From Ramlibacter sp. (lineage in GTDB: Bacteria; Pseudomonadota; Gammaproteobacteria; Burkholderiales; Burkholderiaceae_C): DNA of 64,000 bases. The notes under the pieces were generated by a model. It was not told the origin of the DNA, did no database searches, and saw nothing but the letters and a program-made list of their open reading frames with translations. The position numbers and the translations under genes were made by a program. Where the stretch lies: contig JAHBZN010000001.1 in NCBI GenBank assembly GCA_019635415.1, forward strand, positions 1-64,000, given 5' to 3'. Below, one piece after another: positions 43,684-53,217 of this stretch (positions within the stretch are counted from its first letter, which is position 1; every line of letters starts with the position of its first letter).

Positions 43684-44772
43684 TCAGGCCAGGCTCAGCA
43701 TGTGGCCGACACGCGGGTCGCCGCGCCCGCCCAGCACCTGGGCATAGGCGGCCTGCACGGCGGCCGGGCCGCTGTGGCGCTGCACGGTGAGCCAGGGCGC
43801 GCTGGCGTCCGCGGCCCGGGCCGAGAACGCCTGCCAGGCCTGCACCAGGCGCTGGCCCAGCACGGGCGCGCCCCAGTCGGCATTGCGCTTCTTCACCTGG
43901 GCCGGCGCGAAGAACAGCGTGGCGCGCGGGCCGGGCAGGTCCTTGCCGCCGCCGAGCTGTTCCACATGGGTGCCGCCGATCGAGCAGCTGTACTTGAGCT
44001 GGCCGAAGCGGGTGTGGATCTCCCGGCGCAGGCCGGCGTTGCCGGCAAAGTCCACGTAGGCGCAGGCCGCGTCGGCGGGCACCTGGTCGAGCTGGTCGTA
44101 GGTGAGCACGCGGCTGTAGCAGCCCAGGCTTTCGCAGAAGGCCCGGTTGCCGGGCGAGGTCAGGCCGATCACCTCGATGCCCTCGCGCTGCGCGAGCTGG
44201 AACGCGGTGCCGTAGGCCGTCTTGCTGGAGGCACTCGACAGCAGCAGCACGTGGGCGCCAAAGAAATCGTTGTCGGCAAAGAAGTCGTCGATCAGCCACG
44301 AGGTGATGAACAACGGGCGCAGCAGGGCCTGGGCGTCTTCGGTGTCGGCGCGGTAGAAGGCGTCGGCCGAGGTGCGCAGGTACTGGTTGTAGACGGCGTG
44401 CAGCGCAGCGCGGTGCGGTGCGGCGTCGCTGAAGCCGGCGGGGCTCAGGCGGTCGGGCTGCAGCACGGCGTGGTCGGCCATGGGCCAGTAGCCCCAGAGC
44501 CGCTCACCCACGGCCACGCCGGGGTGCAGGCTCTGCACGACGGTGGCAAATCCCCAGACCGGCACGATGCCCCAGCCCTCGTCGGCGACGGGCCAGAAAT
44601 GCCAGTAGCTCATGGCGTCGCCGAACGCGGCATAGGTGATGTTGTTGGCCGTGAGCGCGAAGTGGTCCACGCGCACGCGCACCTGGCCATCGGCCAGGGG
44701 CAGGTCATCGGTGGTGCTCAGGTGGGTGTCGGTGAGTTGGTCCTTGCGGACCAGCAGGGTGGTGGTGCTCAT
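43684..44772 (-). CDS. DUF2855 family protein
   Basis: 362 residues typical of DUF2855, a medium-chain reductase-like family: VRVRVDHFALTANNITYAAFGDAMSYWHFWPV, WGIVPVWGFATVVQSLHPGVAVGERLWGYWPMADH, and a degenerate Rossmann part LLLSSASSKTAYGTAFQL...EVIGLTSPGN. Enzyme activity is not established. The ATG at 44772 is preferred to a further upstream start at 44811, which lies within the ohr terminator hairpin. Confidence 0.87.
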   Translation of the reverse strand: MSTTTLLVRKDQLTDTHLSTTDDLPLADGQVRVRVDHFALTANNITYAAFGDAMSYWHFWPVADEGWGIVPVWGFATVVQSLHPGVAVGERLWGYWPMADHAVLQPDRLSPAGFSDAAPHRAALHAVYNQYLRTSADAFYRADTEDAQALLRPLFITSWLIDDFFADNDFFGAHVLLLSSASSKTAYGTAFQLAQREGIEVIGLTSPGNRAFCESLGCYSRVLTYDQLDQVPADAACAYVDFAGNAGLRREIHTRFGQLKYSCSIGGTHVEQLGGGKDLPGPRATLFFAPAQVKKRNADWGAPVLGQRLVQAWQAFSARAADASAPWLTVQRHSGPAAVQAAYAQVLGGRGDPRVGHMLSLA

Positions 44773-44792
44773 GGCCAGCACCGTAAACGAAA

Positions 44793-44821
44793 CGGCCCGC
44801 CGGTTCAACACCGGCGGGCCG
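44793..44821 (-). terminator. Rho-independent terminator of ohr
   Basis: Perfect 11-bp arms CGGCCCGCCGG (44793-44803) and CCGGCGGGCCG (44811-44821) around a 7-base loop. On the minus strand the stem is followed by TTTCGTTT. It ends the ohr transcript 19 bases after its stop. Confidence 0.8.
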
Positions 44822-44839
44822 CGTGGGAGACAGTGAGGG

Positions 44840-45256
44840 TCAGACCAGCGTGATCGTCACGTCGATGTTGCCGCGCGTGGCGTTGGAGTACGGGCACACC
44901 TGGTGCGCGGCGTCCACCAGCGCCTGGGCGGCGGCCTTGTCCATGCCGGGCAGGCTGACGTTCAGGCGTGCGGCAATGCCGTAGGCGTTGGGGATGGGGC
45001 CGAGGTCGACTTCAGCGTCGATCGACAGGTCAGCCGGCAGCGCCACTTTCATCTTGCCGGCCACGGCCTTCATGGCGCCGATGAAGCAGGCACTGTAGCC
45101 AGCGGCAAACAGCTGCTCGGGGTTGGTGCCGGTGCCCGAGGTGCCGGGCGAGGACAGGGTCACGTCCAGGCGGCCGTCGTCGGTCTTGGAGGCGCCATCG
45201 CGGCCACCGGTGGTGTGGGCCTTGGCGGTGTAGAGGACTTTTTCGAGCTTGGTCAT
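44840..45256 (-). CDS. ohr: Organic hydroperoxide resistance protein Ohr
   Basis: 138 residues with both catalytic cysteines of Ohr peroxidases: [11 protein letters not shown] and [21 protein letters not shown], plus the N-terminal [18 protein letters not shown] and [13 protein letters not shown]. It reduces organic hydroperoxides with lipoyl-type thiols. Transcribed after its MarR-type regulator, 42 bases downstream, and ended by a strong terminator. Confidence 0.96.
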   Translation of the reverse strand: MTKLEKVLYTAKAHTTGGRDGASKTDDGRLDVTLSSPGTSGTGTNPEQLFAAGYSACFIGAMKAVAGKMKVALPADLSIDAEVDLGPIPNAYGIAARLNVSLPGMDKAAAQALVDAAHQVCPYSNATRGNIDVTITLV

Positions 45257-45298
45257 GGTGTTTTCCTTTGGAAGGGTTGGGAAAGGGATGGAAACAAC

Positions 45299-45748
45299 TC
45301 AGGCCGTGAGGCGCTGGCGCAGGGCCTGCACCTGTCGGGTGAGCGAAATCAGCTCCGGGATGGAGCACTGGCTGGCCGCAAGGATGCAGCCGGGAATCCG
45401 GGTGGCGCGGCTCTTGAGCTTGCGGCCCGCGGCGGTGAGGGTGATGTGCACGCGGCGCTCGTCCTGCACGTCGCGGATGCGCGCGACCAGGCCCGAGGCT
45501 TCGAGCCGCTTGAGCAGCGGCGTCAGCGTGCCCGAGTCGAGCGAAAGCCGCTCGCCCAGCTCCGAAACCATGAGCCCGTCGCGCTCCCATAGCACCAGCA
45601 TGACCAGGTACTGCGGATAGGTCAGGCCCAGTTCCTCGAGCAGCGGCTTGTACAGCTTGGTCATGGCGAGCGACGCCGAATACAGCGCAAAGCACAGCTG
45701 GTTGTCCAGCAGCAGGGTCTGGTCGGGAGTGAGCTTTTGCGTTGCCAT
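45299..45748 (-). CDS. ohrR: OhrR-type MarR family regulator
   Basis: 149 residues: LLLDNQLCFALYSASLAMTKLYKPLLEELGLTYPQYLVMLVLWERDGLMVSELGERLSLDSGTLTPLLKRLEASGLVARIRDVQDERRVHITLTAAGRKL. The N-terminal cysteine (Cys19, NQLCFALYS) is the peroxide-sensing residue of OhrR. A second cysteine near the C-terminus (AASQCSIPE) would permit two-cysteine oxidation. It represses ohr/ohrR through the dyad just upstream of its start. Confidence 0.93.
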   Translation of the reverse strand: MATQKLTPDQTLLLDNQLCFALYSASLAMTKLYKPLLEELGLTYPQYLVMLVLWERDGLMVSELGERLSLDSGTLTPLLKRLEASGLVARIRDVQDERRVHITLTAAGRKLKSRATRIPGCILAASQCSIPELISLTRQVQALRQRLTA

Positions 45749-45767
45749 GGGGTGAATTGTAGCGCCA

Positions 45768-45791
45768 AATTAAATTGTGTGCAAGTTAATT
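45768..45791. promoter_or_regulatory. OhrR operator
   Basis: Inverted repeat AATTAA-A-TTG-TGTG-CAA-G-TTAATT, 24 bp, 20 bases upstream of ohrR. AT-rich TTGNNNNCAA-centred dyads of this kind are typical OhrR boxes. A partial extra half-site (GAATTGTA) lies at 45754-45761. Confidence 0.7.
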
Positions 45792-45834
45792 GTTTTCGCC
45801 CCGCAGCTTGGCGCACCCGGGCCCGAAAGGCGCC

Positions 45835-46641
45835 CTAGTGCCCCGTGAACCGCGCCGCCCGTTTCTCCACGAACGATCGCACCCCTTCGGCCGCGTCCTC
45901 GCTGTTGGACAGGCGTTGCTGCACGTCGATGAACTCCTGCATCGCCTGGAGCGGGCCCTGCTCCACCGCCTTGAGCGCGTTCAGCCGCGTGGCCACCACG
46001 GCCAGCGGGGCCTGGGCGGCGATGGCTTGGGCGATGGCCACGGCCTCGTCGAGTTCGCGGCCTGCCGGCACGACCTTCTGCACGAAATTCAGCCGCAGGG
46101 CTTCGGCGCTGCCGAACTCGTCGCCGGTCAGCAGGTGCAGCAGCGCGTTGCCGAGTCCGGCCCGCTCGGCCATGCGCAGCGTGGCGCCGCCGGTGGCCAT
46201 GATGCCGCGCTTGACCTCCAGCTGGGAGAAGCGGCAGTCGTCGGCCGCGACCACCACGTCGGCGGCCAGCATCAGCTCGATGCCCAGTGTGTAGGTGATG
46301 CCCTTGACCGCCACCACCATGGGCTTGGTGCGGCGCCGGTAGCCGGGGGTGCCCAGGTCGGTCGGTTCCACGCAGCCCTCGGTGATGGCTTTTTCGCCGC
46401 GCTGCATGAGCGGCGCGATGGAGGGCAGGTCCAGCCCGGCGGTGAAGTGGTCGCCAAAGGCATGCAGCACGCCCACGCGCAGCGCCGGGTCGTCGTCCAG
46501 CCGGGAGTAGGCCTCGCCCAGCTCGCGGAACATGCGCGGCGTGAAGCCATTGCGCTTGGCCGGACGGTTGATGCCGATCAGCAGCAGCGCGCCACGTTGC
46601 TCGGTGGTGATGGTGCCTTCGGGGGGCGGGGCGGACGTCAT
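45835..46641 (-). CDS. Crotonase/enoyl-CoA hydratase family protein
   Basis: 268 residues: LLIGINRPAKRNGFTPRMFRELGEAYSRLDDD, oxyanion-hole parts FGDHFTAGLDLPSI and VVAVKGITYTLGIELMLAADVVVAADDCRFSQLEVKRGIMATGGATLRM. The region around residues 100-150 places glutamate where many hydratases have one catalytic acid, but substrate cannot be told. Monocistronic on the minus strand, with no fatty-acid genes beside it. Confidence 0.9.
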   Translation of the reverse strand: MTSAPPPEGTITTEQRGALLLIGINRPAKRNGFTPRMFRELGEAYSRLDDDPALRVGVLHAFGDHFTAGLDLPSIAPLMQRGEKAITEGCVEPTDLGTPGYRRRTKPMVVAVKGITYTLGIELMLAADVVVAADDCRFSQLEVKRGIMATGGATLRMAERAGLGNALLHLLTGDEFGSAEALRLNFVQKVVPAGRELDEAVAIAQAIAAQAPLAVVATRLNALKAVEQGPLQAMQEFIDVQQRLSNSEDAAEGVRSFVEKRAARFTGH

Positions 46642-46729
46642 GCGGGCTCCTGGTGCGTGGGACGGGAGCCCGATGCTAAGGCGGGCGGTCGGGCCTGTCC
46701 GCTACCTGCGTGACAGGTGGCACGCGGGC

Positions 46730-47770
46730 TCAGGGGGCCGCGGGCGGGGCGTCGGCGGGCGCGGGCGTGAGGGTGATGACCTCATCGAGCAGTTCGTCCG
46801 CCGCCATGAAGTCGCGGTACACCCCCAGCGGCAGCAGCGGCGGCCCCATGGACCGCGCGCGCATCTCGGGCTCGCCCAGCATCCAGTGCAGGATCCACAT
46901 GCGGGCGGTCCGGTAGGGCCACAGCTTGCAAAGCTGCTCCGACAAGTGGGGGTCGGTGTCCAGGCCCGCATCCGCCGTGGACGGGCTGGTCCAGGAAGGC
47001 GCGTTCTGGCCGAAGCGCGCGCGGAAGGCCTCGCGCGCAATGTCCCATTCCTTATGGCGATCCAGCCGCTGGTAGAGCTCGCGCAGCTCCAGGAACACCC
47101 AGGGGCTGGAGTACCGGAAGTCCACCAGGTGCTGCTGCAGCAGCAGCAGGGCCGCAACATGGTCGCCGCGCTTGCGGCGGCGGCGCAGCTTGCGGTGCAG
47201 CAGGTGCAGGTCGATCAGCGTGGCCTCACGCCGCGAATTGGTCTCGCCGATCGCGGTCACGTAGATCGCGCGGGCCGACTCGGCCGGGTTGGGGCTGTCG
47301 GGCAGGATGGAATCGAGCGAGCGGGCCTTGGTGACGATGGAGGAGGCCGCCGGCTGCACGTCGGCCCACAGGATGGAGTCCTGTTCGCGGCGGTTGCGTC
47401 GCCGTTCCACCATCCAGCCAATGCTCGCAATCACCGCAATGCCGCCAAGGCTCACGGTCAACGGCGCCAGGCTGGAGCGGGCCGCCACGTCACGTATCGC
47501 GTCGACACGGGCCGCCAGTGCGCCCCGCGCCGACGCAATGGCGGGTGGTGCGGGCTCTGGCTGAGGCTGTGCAGCGGTGGGAGGGGGTGGCACTGCCGCG
47601 GCCGGTGCAGGGGCCGGAGGTGCGGCAGGGGCCTCAGGGTCAGCGGGCGGGGCCGCTGGGGCTGCGGCTGGCGGTGGGTGCGGTGCGGGCACGCGCGCCA
47701 GCGCCGTGCTCAGGCGCAGCCTGGTCGTGTCCGCGGTCGCGGCCCCCGGGGTCGCACTGCCTGCCTGCAT
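46730..47770 (-). CDS. Proline-rich single-pass membrane protein with FimV-like C-terminal region
   Basis: 346 residues. Residues ~20-80 are almost only Pro and Ala; one transmembrane helix follows (~104-122, PLTVSLGGIAVIASIGWMV). The C-terminal ~220 residues are helical and contain HVAALLLLQQHLVDFRYSSPWVFLELRELYQRLDRHKEWDIAREAFRARFGQNAPSW, which resembles the TPR-like unit of betaproteobacterial FimV/HubP proteins. LysM, normally present in FimV, is missing. Possibly a polar or pilus-related scaffold; assignment is tentative. Confidence 0.6.
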   Translation of the reverse strand: MQAGSATPGAATADTTRLRLSTALARVPAPHPPPAAAPAAPPADPEAPAAPPAPAPAAAVPPPPTAAQPQPEPAPPAIASARGALAARVDAIRDVAARSSLAPLTVSLGGIAVIASIGWMVERRRNRREQDSILWADVQPAASSIVTKARSLDSILPDSPNPAESARAIYVTAIGETNSRREATLIDLHLLHRKLRRRRKRGDHVAALLLLQQHLVDFRYSSPWVFLELRELYQRLDRHKEWDIAREAFRARFGQNAPSWTSPSTADAGLDTDPHLSEQLCKLWPYRTARMWILHWMLGEPEMRARSMGPPLLPLGVYRDFMAADELLDEVITLTPAPADAPPAAP

Positions 47771-47929
47771 GGCTCAGCGTCTCTGCAGGTGGGCAGAGCT
47801 AGGGGAACCGTGTCTTGCTGAAGGTGCCCGCGTGGTTGAAACTGTGTGCATAAAGCCGCCCATTGCCTTCAAGTGTCACAGAGTGTAATGGTGGGGTAAT
47901 GGTAAGGTATTCGTAAGGAGACGAGAAAA

Positions 47930-49516
47930 ATGGTCGACTACATCGTCGTCGGCGGCGGCTCGGCGGGGTGCGTTCTGGCGGGCCGGCTCAGCGAGGACCC
48001 GTCGGTCCAGGTGGCGCTGCTCGAGGCGGGGCCCCCGGACGCCAGCGTGCTGATCCATTGCCCGGGCGGGCTGGCCCTGCTGGCCAAGAACGGCCAGGCC
48101 AACTGGGCGCTGGACACCGTGCCCCAGGCTGGCTTGCACGGGCGGCGCGGCTACCAGCCGCGCGGCAAGGTGCTGGGCGGGTCCAGTTCGATCAACGCCA
48201 TGATCTACGCGCGTGGTCACCCCAGCGACTACGACCACTGGGCGGCTGAAGGCAACGCGGGCTGGGCATGGGCCGACGTGCTGCCCTATTTCATGCGCTC
48301 TGAAAACAACGAGCGCGGCGCCGACGCGCTGCACGGCACCGGCGGCCCGCTCAATGTGCGGGACCTGACCACACCCAACCGCTTCGGCCCGGTGTTCGTG
48401 GAGGCCGGCAAGCAGGCGGGCTATCCCGAGAACCCCGATTTCAACGGCCCGCAGCAGGAAGGCGTGGGCATGTACCAGGTGACCCACCGCAACGGCGAGC
48501 GCTTCAGCGCGGCCAAGGCCTATCTGACGCCGCATCTGGGTCGCCCGAACCTGCAGGTGATCACGGGCGCGCACGCCACGCGCATCCTGCTGGACGGCGG
48601 CCGCGCCGTGGGCGTGGAGTACCGCCAGGGTGGCGAATTGCGGCAATTGAGCGCCCGGCGTGAGGTGTTGCTGAGCGCGGGGGCGCTGCTGTCGCCGCAA
48701 CTGCTCATGCTCTCGGGCATTGGCCCGGCGGCCGAGCTGCAGCGTCACGGTATTGCCGTGGCCCATGACCTGCCCGGCGTGGGCGCCAATCTGCATGACC
48801 ACGTGGATGTGGTGCAGGTGGTGAATGCACCCCAGCTCAAGGAGCTGTTCGGCCTGTCGGTGGCGGGCGTGGTGCGTGCGGTCAAGGGCATTTTTGAATG
48901 GCGGAACTTCCGCACCGGCATGCTCACCACCAACTTCGCCGAGGCGGGCGGCTTCATCCGCAGCCAGCCGCAGGAGGCCATTCCCGACCTGCAATTGCAC
49001 TTCGTGATCGGCAAGCTCGTGGACCACGGTCGCAAGACGGTGTTCGGCCATGGCTACTCCTGCCACGTGTGCCTGCTGCGGCCGCTCAGCCGCGGCAGCG
49101 TCAGGCTGGCCAGCGCCGACCCGATGCAGCCGCCGCTGGTGGACCCCAACTTCCTGGGCGAGCGCGACGACGTGGACCGCCTCGTGCGCGGCTTCAGGCT
49201 CATGCGCGGCATCCTGTCGCAGCCGGCGCTCGCGGGCTACCGTGGCCAGGAGTCGGCGGCCTCGGCGGCCGCGCAGACCGATGCGCAGATCGAACTCTTC
49301 ATCCGCGACCACGCCGACACCATCTACCACCCGGTGGGCTCGTGCCGCATGGGCAATGGCGCCATGGATGTGGTTGACGCCGAGCTTCGGGTGCGGGGCG
49401 TGGCGGGGCTGCGCGTGGTGGATGCCTCCATCATGCCGCGCGTGGTGGGCGGCAACACCAATGCGCCGACCATCATGATTGCCGAGAAGGCCGTGGACAT
49501 GATCCGGGCCGTGTGA
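47930..49516 (+). CDS. GMC family FAD-dependent oxidoreductase
   Basis: 528 residues, choline-dehydrogenase-like: N-terminal [35 protein letters not shown] signature [27 protein letters not shown], second signature [23 protein letters not shown], and the catalytic histidine region [10 protein letters not shown]...[21 protein letters not shown]. It oxidises an alcohol substrate; which one is unknown. A good ribosome-binding site (AAGGAG) precedes the ATG. Confidence 0.94.
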   Translation: MVDYIVVGGGSAGCVLAGRLSEDPSVQVALLEAGPPDASVLIHCPGGLALLAKNGQANWALDTVPQAGLHGRRGYQPRGKVLGGSSSINAMIYARGHPSDYDHWAAEGNAGWAWADVLPYFMRSENNERGADALHGTGGPLNVRDLTTPNRFGPVFVEAGKQAGYPENPDFNGPQQEGVGMYQVTHRNGERFSAAKAYLTPHLGRPNLQVITGAHATRILLDGGRAVGVEYRQGGELRQLSARREVLLSAGALLSPQLLMLSGIGPAAELQRHGIAVAHDLPGVGANLHDHVDVVQVVNAPQLKELFGLSVAGVVRAVKGIFEWRNFRTGMLTTNFAEAGGFIRSQPQEAIPDLQLHFVIGKLVDHGRKTVFGHGYSCHVCLLRPLSRGSVRLASADPMQPPLVDPNFLGERDDVDRLVRGFRLMRGILSQPALAGYRGQESAASAAAQTDAQIELFIRDHADTIYHPVGSCRMGNGAMDVVDAELRVRGVAGLRVVDASIMPRVVGGNTNAPTIMIAEKAVDMIRAV

Positions 49517-49556
49517 CGCCCAGTGGCGCAGCCAGGCCACAGCGGCGGCGGGCGGC

Positions 49557-49562
49557 TAAAAT
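49557..49562 (+). promoter_or_regulatory. -10 box upstream of psd
   Basis: TAAAAT 28 bases before the GTG start of the decarboxylase gene; no clear -35. Confidence 0.35.
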
Positions 49563-49590
49563 TTTTGTACTCACTACCCAAGTCCACCAC

Positions 49591-50442
49591 GTGTCTGACC
49601 GACTGGCCGTTGCGCCCCAATACCTTTTGCCCAAGCGGGCACTCACTGTTCTGGCTGGCCGGGTGGCGGGCGCGCGGCTGGGAGGCCTGACGCAGGCCCT
49701 CATTCGCCGCTTCATCGCGCGCTACAACGTCAACATGGCCGAGGCGGCCGACCCGCGCCCCGAAAGCTACGCCAGCTTCAACGAGTTTTTCACGCGGCCG
49801 CTGCGCAGCGACGCCCGGCCGCTGGCTCAGGCACCATGGGTGTGTCCGGTGGACGGGGCCATCAGCCAGTTCGGGCCGATCGAGCGTGACCAGATCTTCC
49901 AGGCCAAGGGGCACCACTACAGCACGCGCGCGCTGCTGGGCGGCGACGCCGCCCTGGCCGCGCGATTCGAGGATGGCGCCTTTGCCACGATCTACCTGAG
50001 TCCGCGCGACTACCACCGCATCCACATGCCCTGCGACGGTCGGCTGCTGCGCATGATCCACGTGCCCGGCGACCTGTTCTCGGTCAATCCCGTCACTGCG
50101 CGCGGCGTGCCGGGCCTGTTCGCACGCAATGAGCGGGTGGTCTGCGTGTTCGACACCGACCGGGGGCCGTTCGTCAACGTGCTGGTGGGCGCCACCATCG
50201 TCGGCAGCATGGCCACGGTGTGGCACGGGCAGGTCAACCCGCCACGCCCCGGCACCGTGCGCGAATGGCGCTACGACGACCAGAACATCACGCTGAAGCA
50301 GGGGGCAGAGATGGGCCGTTTCCTGCTGGGCTCGACGGTGGTGATGCTGTGGCCTCGCGAGACCCTGCGCTTCAACACGGCCTGGGCGCCCGCGGGACCG
50401 GTTCGCCTGGGCGAGGCCATGGCCGAGGCCTGGACGGCCTGA
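49591..50442 (+). CDS. psd: Phosphatidylserine decarboxylase proenzyme
   Basis: 283 residues, family length. Diagnostic blocks are [59 protein letters not shown] and the self-cleavage site [12 protein letters not shown], where cleavage before Ser gives the pyruvoyl cofactor. It makes phosphatidylethanolamine at the inner membrane. GTG at 49591 was chosen; the frame is open to 49513 but the upstream part is not family-like. Confidence 0.94.
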   Translation: MSDRLAVAPQYLLPKRALTVLAGRVAGARLGGLTQALIRRFIARYNVNMAEAADPRPESYASFNEFFTRPLRSDARPLAQAPWVCPVDGAISQFGPIERDQIFQAKGHHYSTRALLGGDAALAARFEDGAFATIYLSPRDYHRIHMPCDGRLLRMIHVPGDLFSVNPVTARGVPGLFARNERVVCVFDTDRGPFVNVLVGATIVGSMATVWHGQVNPPRPGTVREWRYDDQNITLKQGAEMGRFLLGSTVVMLWPRETLRFNTAWAPAGPVRLGEAMAEAWTA

Positions 50443-50514
50443 CAGAAAACTGAAAAGGCCGTGTAAAGCGCGGCACAGGCGCCGCAGGAGGTTACAAAAT
50501 GTATCTTCCTGCCG

Positions 50515-51855
50515 ATGTTCAAACGACTCGCCGCTTTCCTGGTGCTCGCGTGGCTGGCGCTGCCCTCCAGCCATGCCCAGTGCACCGGGGCCTTCACCCA
50601 GACCGTGATGACCAACACGCCCAGCCTCACGCTGGGCGCGGCGGATCGGGTCCGCATTGCGCCGGGCGCCCACTTCACGGGCGCCGTCAACAGCATGGCT
50701 GCCGGCAGCGAACTGTGTGTGGACGCGGGGGCCGCCGTTGACTCGGTGGGTGTCTATGGCAGCAACGGGTTGATCCGCAACTTTGGCGCGAGCACGGTGT
50801 TTGGCGGCATCAACTTCAATGCGGGCAGTTCCATCGTCAACACCGGCACGATGACGTTCAACGGCTACTTTTCGGTCAGCGGCGCCGTGAGCATTTCCAA
50901 CGAGCGTTCGGCGCGGCTGGTGATCAACCCCTACATCGGCCTGACGGCCGGTTCGACGCTGACCAATGCCGGCTCGCTGACCTTCGGCGGGCAATTTGCA
51001 CTGATGGCTGGCGCCACCTTCACCAACGACAACCGCACCGAGGTGGCCACCAACTGGCAGCCCGCGGGCACCGTCTACAACAACGGCTTCATCAACGGCC
51101 AGGGCCAGATCAACATCGACACGGGCGCCGTGGTCCACAACACCTGCTGGCTCTACACGCAGGGCAACTTCTACAACAGCGGCTCCTTCGTCAACAGCGG
51201 CGCGGTCCGGGCCTTTGGCGCGGGTGCCTGGCAGAACAACGGCGCCTTCCAGGGCACCACCACCTCGTTCGTGGTGGGCGTGAATTTCCAGAACGGCGGC
51301 AGCGGGGTCACCGGGTACGGCACCTACCGTTTCACCGGGACCACCAACAACTACGCGGCGTTCACGGGCAGCTCGGCCTCCAGCCCCATCCTGTTCTACG
51401 ACACCACACGCACCGGCACCCAGATCATGGATGCGGAATACCCGCCGCCCACCAACACGATCCGGCCCGCGACCGATCCCGGCGCGGTGGACCCCGACAG
51501 CTTCACGCCGGCACCGTGCGCCGAGCCGTATGCCGACAGCGTCAAGCGGGTGAACCTGACCATTGCCAAGACCAACGGGGTTTCCAGCGTCCCGGCGGGT
51601 GGCACCACCAGCTACCTGATCACCGTGACCAACGGTGGGCCCAGCGCGGCCGATGGCGCGGTGCTGGCGGACCCTGTGGTGGCCGGCCTGGCCTGCACCA
51701 GCGCGTCCTGTTCGGTCACGGGCGGCGGTGCGAGCTGCCCGGGCACGGTCACGCCGGGCGCACTGGCCGGCGGCCTCGCGCTGGCCAGTTTTCCGGCCGG
51801 CTCGAGCCTCACCTTCAGTCTGGTCTGCGACGTGACCGCCAGCGGCCTGCCCTGA
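50515..51855 (+). CDS. Exported beta-helix protein with C-terminal DUF11 domain
   Basis: 446 residues. A signal peptide ([18 protein letters not shown]) leads into ~330 residues of short Gly/Asn/Thr repeats ([50 protein letters not shown]) expected to form a parallel beta-helix, then one DUF11 module ([49 protein letters not shown]). It ends directly after the DUF11 unit with no anchor. Surface or secreted; function unknown. The DUF11 unit resembles those of the protein at 1-3621. Confidence 0.82.
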   Translation: MFKRLAAFLVLAWLALPSSHAQCTGAFTQTVMTNTPSLTLGAADRVRIAPGAHFTGAVNSMAAGSELCVDAGAAVDSVGVYGSNGLIRNFGASTVFGGINFNAGSSIVNTGTMTFNGYFSVSGAVSISNERSARLVINPYIGLTAGSTLTNAGSLTFGGQFALMAGATFTNDNRTEVATNWQPAGTVYNNGFINGQGQINIDTGAVVHNTCWLYTQGNFYNSGSFVNSGAVRAFGAGAWQNNGAFQGTTTSFVVGVNFQNGGSGVTGYGTYRFTGTTNNYAAFTGSSASSPILFYDTTRTGTQIMDAEYPPPTNTIRPATDPGAVDPDSFTPAPCAEPYADSVKRVNLTIAKTNGVSSVPAGGTTSYLITVTNGGPSAADGAVLADPVVAGLACTSASCSVTGGGASCPGTVTPGALAGGLALASFPAGSSLTFSLVCDVTASGLP

Positions 51856-51900
51856 GCCCGTCCCTTAAACTCGCCGGACCTCTGTTCGGAAGCCTGCGCC

Positions 51901-53127
51901 ATGACCACCCTCGGAACCCCCCTGTCTCCCCACACCACCAAAGTCATGCTGCTGGGCAGCGGCGAGCTGGGCAAGGAAGTGCTGATTGCCCTGCAGCGCC
52001 TGGGCGTGGAGACCATCGCGGTGGACCGCTACGAGAACGCGCCCGGCCAGCAGGTGGCGCACCACGCGCGCACCATCACCATGAGCGACCCCGCGCAGCT
52101 CAAGGCCCTGATCGAAGCCGAGCGGCCGCACCTGGTGGTGCCCGAGATCGAGGCCATCGCCACGCCCACGCTGCAGGAGCTGGAGGCGGCCGGCGCGGTG
52201 CGCGTGATTCCCACGGCCCGCGCTGCACGGCTGACCATGGACCGCGAAGGCATCCGCCGCCTGGCGGCCGAGACGCTGGGGCTGCCCACCAGCCCCTACA
52301 AGTTCTGCGACTCGCTGGCTGAACTGCAGGCCGCCATCGACGGCGGCATTGGCTACCCCTGCATCGTCAAGCCCGTGATGAGCAGCAGCGGCAAGGGCCA
52401 GAGCAAGATCGACGGCCCGGCCGACGTGCAAAAAGCCTGGGACTACGCCATGGCCGGCGGGCGTGTGAGCCATGGCCGCGTCATCGTCGAAGGCTTCATC
52501 GACTTCGACTACGAGATCACGCTGCTGACCGTGCGTGCCTCGGGACAGGGCGGGCAGGTCGAAACCCATTTCTGCGACCCCATCGGCCACGTGCAGGTGA
52601 GCGGTGACTACGTGGAAAGCTGGCAGCCGCAACCGATGACGCCCGCCGCGCTACAGAAGTCGCGCGAGATCGCCAGAGCCGTCACCGACAACCTGGGTCA
52701 GGGCCTGGACGGGCAGCCGTCGGGGCGCGGCCTGTTTGGGGTGGAGCTGTTCGTGAAGGGCGACGACGTCTGGTTCAGCGAGGTCAGCCCCAGGCCGCAT
52801 GACACCGGCATGGTGACCATGATCACCCAGTGGCAGAACGAGTTCGAACTGCATGCGCGGGCGATCCTCGGTCTGCCCGTGAACACCGCGCTCAAGAGCC
52901 CGGGCGCCAGCGCCGTGATCTACGGCGGCGTGGACGCGCAGGGCATCGTGTTCGAGGGCGTGGAAGAGGCGCTGGCCGTGCCGAACTCGGAACTGCGCCT
53001 GTTCGGCAAGCCGGAGAGCTTCGTGAAGCGGCGCATGGGCGTGGCGCTGGCCCACGACGCCGATGTGCAGCAGGCGCGGCAAAGCGCCAAGCTCGCTGCC
53101 AGCAAGGTTCGCCCGCGCGCGGCCTGA
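51901..53127 (+). CDS. purT: Formate-dependent phosphoribosylglycinamide formyltransferase PurT
   Basis: 408 residues, ATP-grasp enzyme: [100 protein letters not shown] and [29 protein letters not shown]. It uses formate and ATP to formylate GAR in purine synthesis, a folate-free alternative to PurN. Monocistronic; followed by a REP-derived hairpin. Confidence 0.97.
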   Translation: MTTLGTPLSPHTTKVMLLGSGELGKEVLIALQRLGVETIAVDRYENAPGQQVAHHARTITMSDPAQLKALIEAERPHLVVPEIEAIATPTLQELEAAGAVRVIPTARAARLTMDREGIRRLAAETLGLPTSPYKFCDSLAELQAAIDGGIGYPCIVKPVMSSSGKGQSKIDGPADVQKAWDYAMAGGRVSHGRVIVEGFIDFDYEITLLTVRASGQGGQVETHFCDPIGHVQVSGDYVESWQPQPMTPAALQKSREIARAVTDNLGQGLDGQPSGRGLFGVELFVKGDDVWFSEVSPRPHDTGMVTMITQWQNEFELHARAILGLPVNTALKSPGASAVIYGGVDAQGIVFEGVEEALAVPNSELRLFGKPESFVKRRMGVALAHDADVQQARQSAKLAASKVRPRAA

Positions 53128-53152
53128 CGATCTGCTTTCAAAGCAAACCGGG

Positions 53153-53208
53153 CTGTAGCCCTTGCCCATGGGGCGCCATTCGCTACAAAAACAGTAGCAA
53201 ATGGCGCC
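53153..53208. repeat. REP-like repeat forming a long hairpin, bidirectional terminator candidate
   Basis: Left conserved part CTGTAGCCCTTG (53153-53164), then outer arms GGCGCCATT (53172-53180) and AATGGCGCC (53200-53208) enclosing inner arms GCTAC (53182-53186) and GTAGC (53194-53198) with loop AAAAACA. The stem has one mismatch in 15. It lies between the convergent purT and MACPF genes. Confidence 0.75.
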
Positions 53209-53217
53209 TGACCGTGG

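Noticed and set aside
44793..44821. Member of the dispersed repeat family
   Set aside because: It lacks TAGCCCTTG and the GCTA/TAGC stem; GC-rich arms with a T-rich tail fit a normal terminator.
46694..46717. Inverted repeat CCTGTC-N12-GACAGG as terminator or operator
   Set aside because: Arms are short, the loop is long and no T-run follows; it may be chance in GC-rich DNA.
47889..47911. Short tandem GTAATGG units before the GMC gene
   Set aside because: Only two imperfect copies; too short to call a repeat or operator.
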